From an uncultured Oscillospiraceae bacterium (GTDB lineage: Bacteria > Bacillota > Clostridia > Oscillospirales > Oscillospiraceae): 6,503 nucleotides of DNA. The notes under the pieces are model-generated. The model saw nothing but the letters and a program-made list of their open reading frames with translations. It was not told the origin of the DNA and made no database searches. Every line of letters begins with the position of its first letter. Positions within the stretch are counted from its first letter, which is position 1. This document shows, piece after piece, positions 1-6,104 of this stretch. The stretch is taken from assembly GCA_900758315.1 (NCBI GenBank), contig CAAERF010000097.1, positions 1 to 6,503 of the forward strand, written 5' to 3'. The position numbers and the translations under genes were made by a program.

Positions 1-216
1 GCTGCCGGAACGGACGGTACAAACGGCACGAACGGTGCGGACGGTCTGACCCCCAGCATTGGCGAAAACGGCAACTGGTGGATCGGTGAAACCGACACAG
101 GCGTAAAAGCTGCCGGAACGGACGGTACAAACGGCACGAACGGTGCGGACGGTCTGACCCCCAGCATCGGCGAAAACGGTAACTGGTGGATCGGCACTAC
201 CGATACCGGCGTCAAG
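1..216 (+). repeat. 108-bp tandem coding repeat (36 residues), two copies visible
   Basis: Copies lie at 1-108 and 109-216 and each starts AAGTDGTNG and ends TDTGVK. The first 59 bases of the two copies are identical; the remaining 49 carry 10 differences, mostly synonymous. A decayed third start (AAATDGADG) follows at 217. The array probably continues upstream of the window, since copy one begins exactly at base 1 without a visible boundary. Such repeats usually vary in number between strains by slippage or recombination, which is an inference here. Confidence 0.9.
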
Positions 217-960
217 GCTGCCGCAACGGATGGTGCAGACGGCAAGGACGGCGCAGACGGAACAAACGGTGTCGATGGTCGAACACCGCAGCTCAAAATC
301 GGTGATGATAACCTCTGGTATGTTTCCTATGACAATGGTCAGAATTGGGAATCTCTCAATGTGAAAGCCACCGGAGAAATGGGAGCGACAGGTGCCAAAG
401 GCGAGCAGGGCATTCAGGGTGTCCAAGGTGAAAAGGGCGACAAGGGTGACCAAGGCGAGCAGGGCATTCAGGGCGTCCAAGGCGAAAAAGGCGACAAGGG
501 TGACCAAGGCGAGCAAGGCATTCAGGGTGTCCAAGGTGAAAAGGGCGACAAGGGTAACCAAGGCGAGCAGGGCATTCAGGGTGTCCAAGGCGAAAAAGGT
601 GACCAAGGTGAGCAGGGCATTCAGGGTGTCCAAGGCGAAAAAGGCGATGCCGGTGCCGATGGCGCTTCCGGGCAAAATGGCACCAATGGAATTAACGGAA
701 AAAACGGTGTGAATGGTCAAGACGGACAAAACGGTCAGGATGGCAAGGATGGACAGGATGGTGCTGCCGGGCGCGGAATAGACAACGCCATGATTGATAA
801 CGACGGCTACCTAATTCTTACAATGACCGATGGCACGACCATCAATGCCGGTCTTGTGCGCGACACTTCCGCTGTGGCAAACAAAGAAGCAAATGACTCT
901 GCTACGGCAAAATCGCTTGCGACAGCGGCTGTTGGTCTTTCCGGTGCATCTTTGCTATGA
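1..960 (+). CDS. Collagen-like surface protein, 5' end outside window, apparently truncated at C-terminus
   Basis: The frame is open from base 1, so the start lies upstream; 319 residues are visible. In order: two 36-residue repeats (1-72) with the motif GENGNWWIG and TDTGVKA; an Asp/Gly/Asn-rich stretch (73-94); a segment with WYVSYDNGQNW (106-116) resembling short Trp-rich modules found beside collagen-like regions; 45 uninterrupted Gly-X-Y triplets (125-259); and a small non-collagenous domain containing DNDGYLILTMTDGTTINAG. Gly-X-Y tracts form trimeric triple helices; the recurrent EKGD triplets supply the Lys-Asp pairs that stabilise bacterial collagens lacking hydroxyproline. The chain ends at AVGLSGASLL followed by TGA, in the middle of a hydrophobic stretch that continues in the same frame (see 961-1023). 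Inferred role: a stalk-like adhesin or surface protein. No signal peptide can be judged because the N-terminus is missing. It faces the conjugation operon tail to tail, so it is probably a separate transcription unit. Family assignment is confident; function is not. Confidence 0.88.
   Translation, partial: AAGTDGTNGTNGADGLTPSIGENGNWWIGETDTGVKAAGTDGTNGTNGADGLTPSIGENGNWWIGTTDTGVKAAATDGADGKDGADGTNGVDGRTPQLKIGDDNLWYVSYDNGQNWESLNVKATGEMGATGAKGEQGIQGVQGEKGDKGDQGEQGIQGVQGEKGDKGDQGEQGIQGVQGEKGDKGNQGEQGIQGVQGEKGDQGEQGIQGVQGEKGDAGADGASGQNGTNGINGKNGVNGQDGQNGQDGKDGQDGAAGRGIDNAMIDNDGYLILTMTDGTTINAGLVRDTSAVANKEANDSATAKSLATAAVGLSGASLL
400..651 (+). repeat. 54-bp tandem repeat encoding Gly-X-Y units, with two shortened copies
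   Basis: Three full 54-base units start at 400, 454 and 508; each encodes 18 residues (GEQGIQGVQGEKGDKGDQ, with Asn for the last Asp in unit three). Two 45-base units at 562 and 607 follow; the first lacks one Gly-Asp-Lys triplet and the second runs into Gly-Asp-Ala. All length changes are multiples of 9 bases, so the Gly-X-Y register is kept. Units one and three share the codons GGT GAA AAG where two, four and five have GGC GAA AAA, suggesting that pairs of units were duplicated together. Confidence 0.92.
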
Positions 961-1023
961 AACATTGCAATGCTTGCACTCTCCATCACCATGAAAAGAA
1001 AGTACACAACTTTCCACAGATGA
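961..1023 (+). pseudogene. In-frame remnant of the collagen-like protein's C-terminal membrane anchor
   Basis: Continuing in the frame of the collagen-like gene past the TGA at 958-960 gives 20 codons, NIAMLALSITMKRKY then TTFHR, before a second TGA at 1021-1023. Joined to the preceding residues (SLATAAVGLSGASLL) this makes a roughly 28-residue, mostly hydrophobic helix followed by Lys-Arg-Lys, the usual layout of a C-terminal membrane anchor. A one-base change (GGA to TGA) would explain the break. Alternatives are low-level readthrough of the TGA or a sequencing error. No LPXTG sorting motif is present in the visible part. The remnant has no start codon and ribosome-binding site of its own that I would trust. 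Confidence 0.6.
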
Positions 1024-1042
1024 TACAGTATAAACAATAATG

Positions 1043-1085
1043 AAGCAGTCTTGAAAGTGCCAAAACACTTTCAAGGCTGCTTTTG
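1043..1085 (+). terminator. Rho-independent terminator between convergent genes, possibly bidirectional
   Basis: An inverted repeat pairs 1043-1059 with 1066-1082: about 17 base pairs, with one G-T pair at 1049/1076, closing a 6-base loop (CCAAAA). It is followed by TTTT on the plus strand, so it fits termination of the collagen-like gene. On the minus strand it lies 18 bases past the M23 gene stop, has AAAA before the stem and a T-rich stretch after it, so it may also end the conjugation operon. Confidence 0.85.
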
Positions 1086-1102
1086 TCAGGATAACCGATT
1101 AC

Positions 1103-2785
1103 TTATTGTTTCTTCTCTTGCAGACAAACCATATCCATAGGATTCACACGCACACCATTCTGCATAACCTCAAAATGCAGGTGGAAACCTGTGCTGTCGC
1201 CGGTATTGCCTACATACCCAATAACCTGCCCTGCCGTTACCGCTTCACCTGCGGTAACGGCAGTTTGAGTCATGTGGGCGTACCGCGTGGAAAGTCCAGC
1301 GCCGTTATCCAGCAACACCTGATTGCCGTAGCTGTCGTTCCAGCCGCTGACCAAAACCGTGCCGCTGTGGGCAGCCAAGATGGGTGTTCCCTCCGGTGCG
1401 GGAATATCCGTGCCGCGATGCCCGGCATTGCCAAAAGCGTCCACTTCCCCGAAGTGGCAGGATATATAGGTGTGACCCGGCAGCGGCCAGCACAACTCGC
1501 CGTCCGCAACGGCGATTCCACCGCACAGGGCAAGCAGGCTGGGGCGCATTTCCTCGGATAGCAGCTGGTGCAAAATATCCCGCTGGTCTTGCGTAAAGCG
1601 GTACAGATTCGCCAGCGCGTCCACCGATTTGCTGCTGACCGTGATGTGCAGAATGTACTCCGTGACCGGCTCCGGGTCAGGTTCGTCCTCGGTCGGTTCC
1701 GGTGTGGCGGTTACTTCCTCCACCTCGGCGCTTATTTCGTGCATCGCCCAAAAGGTGTCCTGAATCAACTGCTTCTTGCCTTCGTCTATGACGACCACAT
1801 CGCCGTCGTTGTTTAAGTTGTTCTGCACGGCAAAGACGGCCAGCACTTCGGGCCAGTAGCTCGCCCAAGTGTGACCGTCCTCGTAGTCGTAGGTGATGGT
1901 GGTTTCGCTGCAATCCGGGTGGGCGGATACGATGTCATTGATGGCCGCGCCGAAGTCGGCGTTGGTGTCGGCTACGATTTCGGCAATAGGGATGCTGTTC
2001 GGGTCGCCGGATTCATCGGCAAACAAGATGCCCATCGGGGAGCCAATCACCGCCGCAGCCGCGCCTATGACCATCGCCAGCAACAGCACCACGCCGCCCG
2101 CGCCAAGCAGCGCCAGCAGCGATTGCGCGGCGCGCCGCACAGTTTGGGAGAGCAGGGCTTTGATTTTGGCTGCGATATAATGAACGCCACGGCTGATTGC
2201 TTCAACCGTGGCTTGTTTATTGCTGATTGTGGGCAGTTTGGGTGCGTGGGTGACGATGGGAGCGGTATTGCCCGCCGCTGTGGCAGCCGTCTGCTTTTGC
2301 AGATAGCGGCGCACAGTCTCGCGGGTCAGGTGCTGCCGCTTTAAGTGCTGCTGCATTTGGACTCGGCAGCGCGGCGGTGCCGGTGTGGCCGATGACGGCA
2401 CAGGGGCTTGCGGCGCTGGTGTTTTGGCTGCGATGGCCTTTTGCCGGAAACGCTGCTTTTTGAACATTTCCCTGCGCTCGTTCTGCGTGGGAACAGTGAC
2501 TTTCTCTTTTTCAGTCGGTTTTGATGCAGATTGGGCGCTGCCCTGCAAGGTGAGATTTTTCCGCTTCTCCTGCATTGCACGAAACTTGCGGTAGCTCATG
2601 CGGGCGGTGCTTTTGGCGGTGTTGCCTGTACGGGCAGCCACATCGGAAATGCCCTGCTGCACCTCGGTTTGTGCGTATTCTTCGGGTGATTCCTGCCGCT
2701 GCTCGGCGGGGCGTTCGCTCTGCGCCTTGGCCCGCATAAGTGTTTTGCGCACAAGCTGCTTGCGCTTTGCTTTAATTCCGGGCAT
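1103..2785 (-). CDS. CD1108-type mobile-element protein: membrane-anchored M23 metallopeptidase of the conjugation system
   Basis: 560 residues from the ATG at 2785; a TTG at 2791 would add two. Numbered from the TTG: a long basic, Lys/Arg/Gln-rich region (1-220), one membrane helix (about 224-250, LLALLGAGGVVLLLAMVIGA), a middle domain typical of CD1108 proteins (WPEVLAVFAV at 313-322, DTFWAM at 345-350, ILHITVSSKS at 380-389) split by an acidic Pro/Glu linker (363-375), then an M23/LytM domain (about 438-555). The zinc and catalytic residues are all present: H458 and D462 in HxxxD, H506, and HLH at 537-539. The enzyme is therefore predicted to be active and to cut peptidoglycan cross-bridges outside the membrane, making room for the secretion channel. 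The start lies inside the preceding 45-residue gene and has only a weak ribosome site, suggesting translational coupling. It is the last gene of the visible operon. Start choice is less sure than function. Confidence 0.9.
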   Translation of the reverse strand: MPGIKAKRKQLVRKTLMRAKAQSERPAEQRQESPEEYAQTEVQQGISDVAARTGNTAKSTARMSYRKFRAMQEKRKNLTLQGSAQSASKPTEKEKVTVPTQNERREMFKKQRFRQKAIAAKTPAPQAPVPSSATPAPPRCRVQMQQHLKRQHLTRETVRRYLQKQTAATAAGNTAPIVTHAPKLPTISNKQATVEAISRGVHYIAAKIKALLSQTVRRAAQSLLALLGAGGVVLLLAMVIGAAAAVIGSPMGILFADESGDPNSIPIAEIVADTNADFGAAINDIVSAHPDCSETTITYDYEDGHTWASYWPEVLAVFAVQNNLNNDGDVVVIDEGKKQLIQDTFWAMHEISAEVEEVTATPEPTEDEPDPEPVTEYILHITVSSKSVDALANLYRFTQDQRDILHQLLSEEMRPSLLALCGGIAVADGELCWPLPGHTYISCHFGEVDAFGNAGHRGTDIPAPEGTPILAAHSGTVLVSGWNDSYGNQVLLDNGAGLSTRYAHMTQTAVTAGEAVTAGQVIGYVGNTGDSTGFHLHFEVMQNGVRVNPMDMVCLQEKKQ

Positions 2786-2909
2786 CGTCAATTACCACAT
2801 CGTCCAACTGGCGCGTATATTCCGGGTAGTTATCCATCACCTTGCAGCGGTTAAGGTGGGTTAAGTATGCCCTACGATGGGGAGGGGTCATAAATTTGGG
2901 GTCGGTCAT
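2772..2909 (-). CDS. Small unassigned protein (45 residues) in the conjugation operon
   Basis: ATG at 2907-2909, TAA at 2772-2774. The product begins MTDPKFMTPPHRRAYLTHL and ends RQLDDVVIDDARN: a basic, aromatic N-terminal half and an acidic C-terminal half, with a single Cys and no membrane segment, so probably cytoplasmic. A perfect AGGAGG sits 8 bases before the ATG, the best ribosome site in the window, which is the main reason to accept so short a gene. Its last 14 bases overlap the start of the M23 gene in another frame, so its translation probably feeds that of the peptidase. I do not recognise a family. A short gene in this position (between VirB4 and the CD1108 protein) is compatible with related elements, but that is from general memory and unverified. 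It could be an accessory or assembly factor, or mainly a coupling leader. Confidence 0.72.
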   Translation of the reverse strand: MTDPKFMTPPHRRAYLTHLNRCKVMDNYPEYTRQLDDVVIDDARN

Positions 2910-2917
2910 GGTGGTAT

Positions 2918-2923
2918 CCTCCT
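2918..2923 (-). promoter_or_regulatory. Strong ribosome-binding site for the 45-residue gene
   Basis: Minus-strand AGGAGG with an 8-base spacer to the ATG at 2909, preceded by an A/T-rich stretch (TTTTATATAAAAT). It decides the start of the small gene. The A/T-rich stretch could hold an internal promoter -10 element, but I see no convincing -35 partner, so I do not call one. Confidence 0.8.
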
Positions 2924-2999
2924 ATTTTATATAAAAGTTGTGCTTCTTGATTTCTACGGCGAGCGGCACCCCGCTTTTTGTTTGTGCAGAATCATGGTG

Positions 3000-3434
3000 T
3001 TATCGTTCTCCGTGGTCGATGGGCTTGACTTTCAGTTTGTTGCCGTCACGCTGGAACTGCTCATACTGTTCGGGGGAGCATTTCATCGGCAGGAAGCTGT
3101 GTACCATAGGGAGAAAGGCAATTGGGTGGTGGTAGAGCTTTTCATAATAGGCCATCTGTTCATCGGTCAGACTGATAAGGCCGTCATCACTATCCCCACA
3201 AACAATGAAGGACCCGGCAATGCAGCCATCATACCCATAAAGACGGTTTGGCGGCAAACCAAGGTCCTGTGCGGAGTCATTGCTGATAATGCAAGCGTTA
3301 TCCCTCCACGGGTGGCAAACGGTTAGATCTTCGCCTACAAGTTTCTGTCGTGCTTCGTATGTGTTGGGAATTGTGCGTTCCTCCGGGTATTTACCGGGCT
3401 GAACATACAGCACGCGGATTTCGTTCTCACTCAT
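3000..3434 (-). CDS. DUF3846 domain protein
   Basis: 144 residues. The N-terminal part (about 5-100) matches the DUF3846 pattern: IRVLYVQPGKYPEER, then YEARQKLVGEDL, LGLPPNRL (58-65), an IAGSFIVCGD stretch (72-81) and SLTDEQ (88-93). The tail is less typical (FLPMVHSFLPMKCSPEQYEQF). The ATG at 3434 is chosen because the homology starts there and a GGAG lies 7 bases upstream; the open frame extends further back into the VirB4 gene, but that part is out-of-frame VirB4 sequence. It starts 4 bases after the VirB4 stop, so it is co-transcribed and probably coupled. DUF3846 proteins are common on plasmids, phages and conjugative elements of Firmicutes, often near antirestriction genes; their biochemical role is not known to me. 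Family call is good, function open. Confidence 0.85.
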   Translation of the reverse strand: MSENEIRVLYVQPGKYPEERTIPNTYEARQKLVGEDLTVCHPWRDNACIISNDSAQDLGLPPNRLYGYDGCIAGSFIVCGDSDDGLISLTDEQMAYYEKLYHHPIAFLPMVHSFLPMKCSPEQYEQFQRDGNKLKVKPIDHGER

Positions 3435-3438
3435 ATTT

Positions 3439-5775
3439 TCACTCCATTTCACCGGGTTTAGTCGTGAGTAATTTGTAAGTCTTAGTATCCTTGGGTTGGG
3501 GGTTGTTGAATGGGATAAGGCTGTTGCCCATTTTGATAATGCCCTCGCCGGGTTGTGCCAGCAGCAGATATTTTCGCTGCGGCTCGGACAGGCCGTACAA
3601 CTCCACCACGCTGTCAATGTCCTTGGTTTGGCGCAGCATGACCACAAATTCGGAGTTTGCCAGCATGGCATAGGCGGTGTCATTGGTAAGGCAGTCCTGC
3701 ACATTTTGCGTGATGCCGGTGGCGTAGGCGTTGTACTTTCTGAACCGCTTCCAACTTGTGTACAGGAAATTGGCGCTCAAAGAATCGCGCAGCAGCAGAT
3801 AGATTTCATCAAAGTACACCCATGTGGCGGCCTTGGGGTCGTTGCGTTCGTTGCTCATAACGGCGGTGTTGATGTACTCCAGCATAGAGAGCATGGCAAC
3901 AGGTTTTAACTGCTCTCCCAAACTTTGGATATTGAAGCAGATCAGGCGGTTGCTCATGTCCACGTTGGTGGGCTGGGCGAACGCTTGCATACTGCCGGTG
4001 GCGAAAATCCGCAATGCAAGCGCGATTTCCTTTGACCGTTTATCGCGCTGATTGTTCAGTGCCATCCACAAGTCCTTGATAGTCGGGCATGGCACGGTAT
4101 AGTGGGATTCCATCAAGGGTTTGTAGATGTTTTCAAGAGCATCGTCAATCAGACTTTTATCACCGGCCAGAATATGCTCCTTGCCCATTATCTGCTCGCA
4201 CAGGCTCAACACAAATTCTGCTTTTGCAACATGGGGAGGAATTTTCGTTGCCTTATCGTATTTGAAGTCCAGCGGATTAAAGTGCGTAGCGCTATCCACC
4301 GAGATATTCACAACCTCGCCACCCAATTCCTGCACGAGGGGCGCGTACTCATTTTCGGGATCTACGACATAGAAACGTGCTTTTGTGAAGCGCAGGTACA
4401 GCATAAGGATTTCCAACTTAACAAACATGGATTTGCCGCCGCCGGAGGTAGCGACAACCATTGCATTGCCGTTCACAAGGCTAGTGCGCAGCCCGATGAT
4501 GAGATTGCCGGTCACGGCGTTTCTGCCGTAACAAATGCCGCCCGGTGTGAGAATTTCTTGGGTATTGAACGGTACAAGTGCTGTCAGCGATTTCGTCAGC
4601 ATCGTGCGCACGCTCTCGATGCGGCGCAGACCGTAGGGCATGGCCGTGTTAAAGGCGCGTTCCTGCTGAAAGTACAACTCGGTGAATCGGCAGTTATAGT
4701 TCGCCGCCGTGGTTTTCAGTGCATCGGTTTCCAGCGCGAGATCTTCCAGTGTGTCAGCAAAGTAAGTGACGGTGAGCAGGCTCAAAAACATCTGCTGGTC
4801 GTTCTCCGTCATTTCTTTGCGGATGTTGGCAATGATGCGGTCCTGCTCCTGCGTCCGCTGCGGTACGGAGGAAGTGAAGTCCAGATTTTCCACGGATTTC
4901 TTATTGAAACGGACTTTCTCGGCATCGGTTTTCATCTGCGCATTGTCAATTTCTTTGAAAGCATCCTCGGTTTCCACCGGCTCAATGTCGATTGATAACA
5001 CAATGTATGGCACTTGCTGGAGCAGAGCGGAGATAAACTTATCATCAAGCTGCTGCGGGTACTCACTGATCGTCATGCACTTGGCATAAAAATCCTCGAT
5101 TTCAATATGCTTTTTGCAAAAGCGGATGCAGTCCGGGGCGATAGAATCGCGGAAGTCCTGCCCCAGTTTGGCGCAATTATCAAAGTCGAAGTTAAAACGA
5201 CCCTCCTCGGAAATGCGGAAAAACTTGTGCAGTACCTCCAGCCGTGCGCGGTTGTCCAGCGGCGTGACGGCACATTCCAAGGCGGAAAATGCAGACAGCA
5301 AATGCCCCTGCACCTGTACAAAGCGTTCGCGGGCCTCTTTTACGCCGGGTTTGTTCGTGGACACGATGATGTACTTATGCTGCACCACATTTCCATTTTC
5401 GCGGGCGTTGGCCTTGATTTGGCGGTTACGCTCGGCGCGGAGGGCATCAAAGCCGTCGTTCTCGCGGTGGTACAGCACATCACGGGCAAAGGCTTTTTCA
5501 TCCATGCGCTGGCTGACGATGCAGACTTGCATCCAGCAGTCGGCGGGGATGCCCGCGTAAACCGTACCAAGCTGCGTTAAAATATTCTGCTTGGCCGCGT
5601 CACTCTGCATGGCGTAATTGATGTCGCTGATTTGCCACATCATGCTGAACACATTTCCCGATTGCCAAACACCGTCTGCATAGATTCTGTCAATCGGGAT
5701 ACTTTGCTGCACCGAACGCGGCATTTTATAGCTGCCGCGTGTTTTTCGCGTAGATGCGTACTCACTTAGTCTCAA
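3439..5775 (-). CDS. virB4: VirB4-like conjugation ATPase
   Basis: 778 residues, normal for Gram-positive VirB4/TraE-type proteins. The N-terminal half (about 20-400) is the partner-binding region; the C-terminal half (about 430-740) is a RecA-like ATPase. Walker A is ATSGGGKS (442-449, Lys448), Walker B is WVYFDE (Asp656, Glu657), and VVDPENEYAPLVQELGG plus the late LRQTKDIDSVVELYGLS stretch are typical of the family. It is expected to hydrolyse ATP at the membrane to drive assembly and substrate movement of the type IV secretion channel, working with the adjacent PrgI and VirB6-like proteins. The start is TTG at 5775: a stop codon lies two codons upstream, the next in-frame ATG (residue 18) has no ribosome site, and AAGGTG sits 7 bases before the TTG. 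It overlaps the PrgI gene by 14 bases. It ends in TGA, 4 bases before the next gene. Confidence 0.95.
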   Translation of the reverse strand: MRLSEYASTRKTRGSYKMPRSVQQSIPIDRIYADGVWQSGNVFSMMWQISDINYAMQSDAAKQNILTQLGTVYAGIPADCWMQVCIVSQRMDEKAFARDVLYHRENDGFDALRAERNRQIKANARENGNVVQHKYIIVSTNKPGVKEARERFVQVQGHLLSAFSALECAVTPLDNRARLEVLHKFFRISEEGRFNFDFDNCAKLGQDFRDSIAPDCIRFCKKHIEIEDFYAKCMTISEYPQQLDDKFISALLQQVPYIVLSIDIEPVETEDAFKEIDNAQMKTDAEKVRFNKKSVENLDFTSSVPQRTQEQDRIIANIRKEMTENDQQMFLSLLTVTYFADTLEDLALETDALKTTAANYNCRFTELYFQQERAFNTAMPYGLRRIESVRTMLTKSLTALVPFNTQEILTPGGICYGRNAVTGNLIIGLRTSLVNGNAMVVATSGGGKSMFVKLEILMLYLRFTKARFYVVDPENEYAPLVQELGGEVVNISVDSATHFNPLDFKYDKATKIPPHVAKAEFVLSLCEQIMGKEHILAGDKSLIDDALENIYKPLMESHYTVPCPTIKDLWMALNNQRDKRSKEIALALRIFATGSMQAFAQPTNVDMSNRLICFNIQSLGEQLKPVAMLSMLEYINTAVMSNERNDPKAATWVYFDEIYLLLRDSLSANFLYTSWKRFRKYNAYATGITQNVQDCLTNDTAYAMLANSEFVVMLRQTKDIDSVVELYGLSEPQRKYLLLAQPGEGIIKMGNSLIPFNNPQPKDTKTYKLLTTKPGEME

Positions 5776-6103
5776 TGTTTATCACCTTTTTCTTTTTGCA
5801 GTATTTGTTTTCGGTTTTCCATAGCCGCCAATCGTTACGGATAACTGTGCTGTCTATTACAACAAGCAGAAAATTTTCAAAGGTCAGACAGTCATAAGTA
5901 AAAAATCCTGCTGCTGCAATCGGCGCAGCGGCCACAATGCAGACCCAGCCCGCCGTTTCATGCCCCAACAGCGGGGTCAGCCCCAAATAGACCGCAACTG
6001 CCACGGCAATGGCCGCCCCGGAGCAAATCATCTGCCGCAGATTCAGCCCCAAAAAGATTTCCTCTTGGTAATGGCGGATTTCTTTATTTATCGGAATTTG
6101 CAT
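5762..6103 (-). CDS. PrgI-family conjugation membrane protein
   Basis: 113 residues beginning MQIPINKEIRHYQEEIFLGL, which is the characteristic opening of PrgI-family proteins (Pro-Ile-x-Lys-Glu-Ile followed by FxGLNLRQ). Two hydrophobic helices follow (about 25-43 and 51-68), then TYDCLTFENFL and a strongly basic tail (KYCKKKK at 100-106). By analogy with VirB3-type proteins it would sit in the membrane, short and hairpin-like, and dock the VirB4 ATPase to the channel; the invariable placement directly before VirB4 supports this. The ATG at 6103 begins one base after the stop of the VirB6-like gene (TAATATG), with only a weak GGGG ribosome site, so translation is likely coupled. Its 3' end overlaps VirB4. 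Stop is TGA. Confidence 0.93.
   Translation of the reverse strand: MQIPINKEIRHYQEEIFLGLNLRQMICSGAAIAVAVAVYLGLTPLLGHETAGWVCIVAAAPIAAAGFFTYDCLTFENFLLVVIDSTVIRNDWRLWKTENKYCKKKKVINIETK
5783..5788 (-). promoter_or_regulatory. Ribosome-binding site supporting the TTG start of VirB4
   Basis: Minus-strand AAGGTG lies 7 bases before the TTG at 5775, inside the end of the PrgI gene. With an in-frame TAA just upstream of the TTG, it leaves TTG as the best start and implies translational coupling of VirB4 to PrgI. Confidence 0.65.
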
Positions 6104-6104
6104 A

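Noticed and set aside
392..712. Basic, repetitive 106-codon frame overlapping the collagen-like gene
   Set aside because: It is the +1 reading of the Gly-X-Y repeat; its repetitiveness comes from the DNA repeat. The Gly-X-Y frame is clearly the coding one.
958..1023. Selenocysteine or reassigned TGA in the collagen-like gene
   Set aside because: The position sits in a membrane helix, where selenocysteine makes no evident sense, and I see no convincing insertion hairpin directly after it. Neighbouring genes use TGA as an ordinary stop.
2962..2979. Short hairpin AGCGG-CACC-CCGCT followed by TTTTT on the plus strand
   Set aside because: The stem is only 5 base pairs and would terminate plus-strand transcription where no plus-strand gene exists. 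On the operon's own strand there is no T-tract after it.
2925..2999. Protein-like open stretch (ending EIKKHNFYIK) in frame after the DUF3846 stop
   Set aside because: Only about 24 codons, separated from the gene by a TAA and lacking a credible start. An open run of this length is expected by chance fairly often.
3435..3704. N-terminal extension of the DUF3846 frame
   Set aside because: This part is VirB4 coding sequence read out of frame. DUF3846 similarity and a GGAG ribosome site both point to the ATG at 3434.
4102..4995. 297-codon open frame on the plus strand
   Set aside because: It lies entirely antisense to the VirB4 gene, whose motifs are intact. The predicted product has no recognisable domain, and long antisense frames are common in GC-rich codon patterns.
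5014..5580. 188-codon open frame on the plus strand
   Set aside because: Also antisense to VirB4, with no motif and no ribosome site worth noting; a codon-bias shadow.
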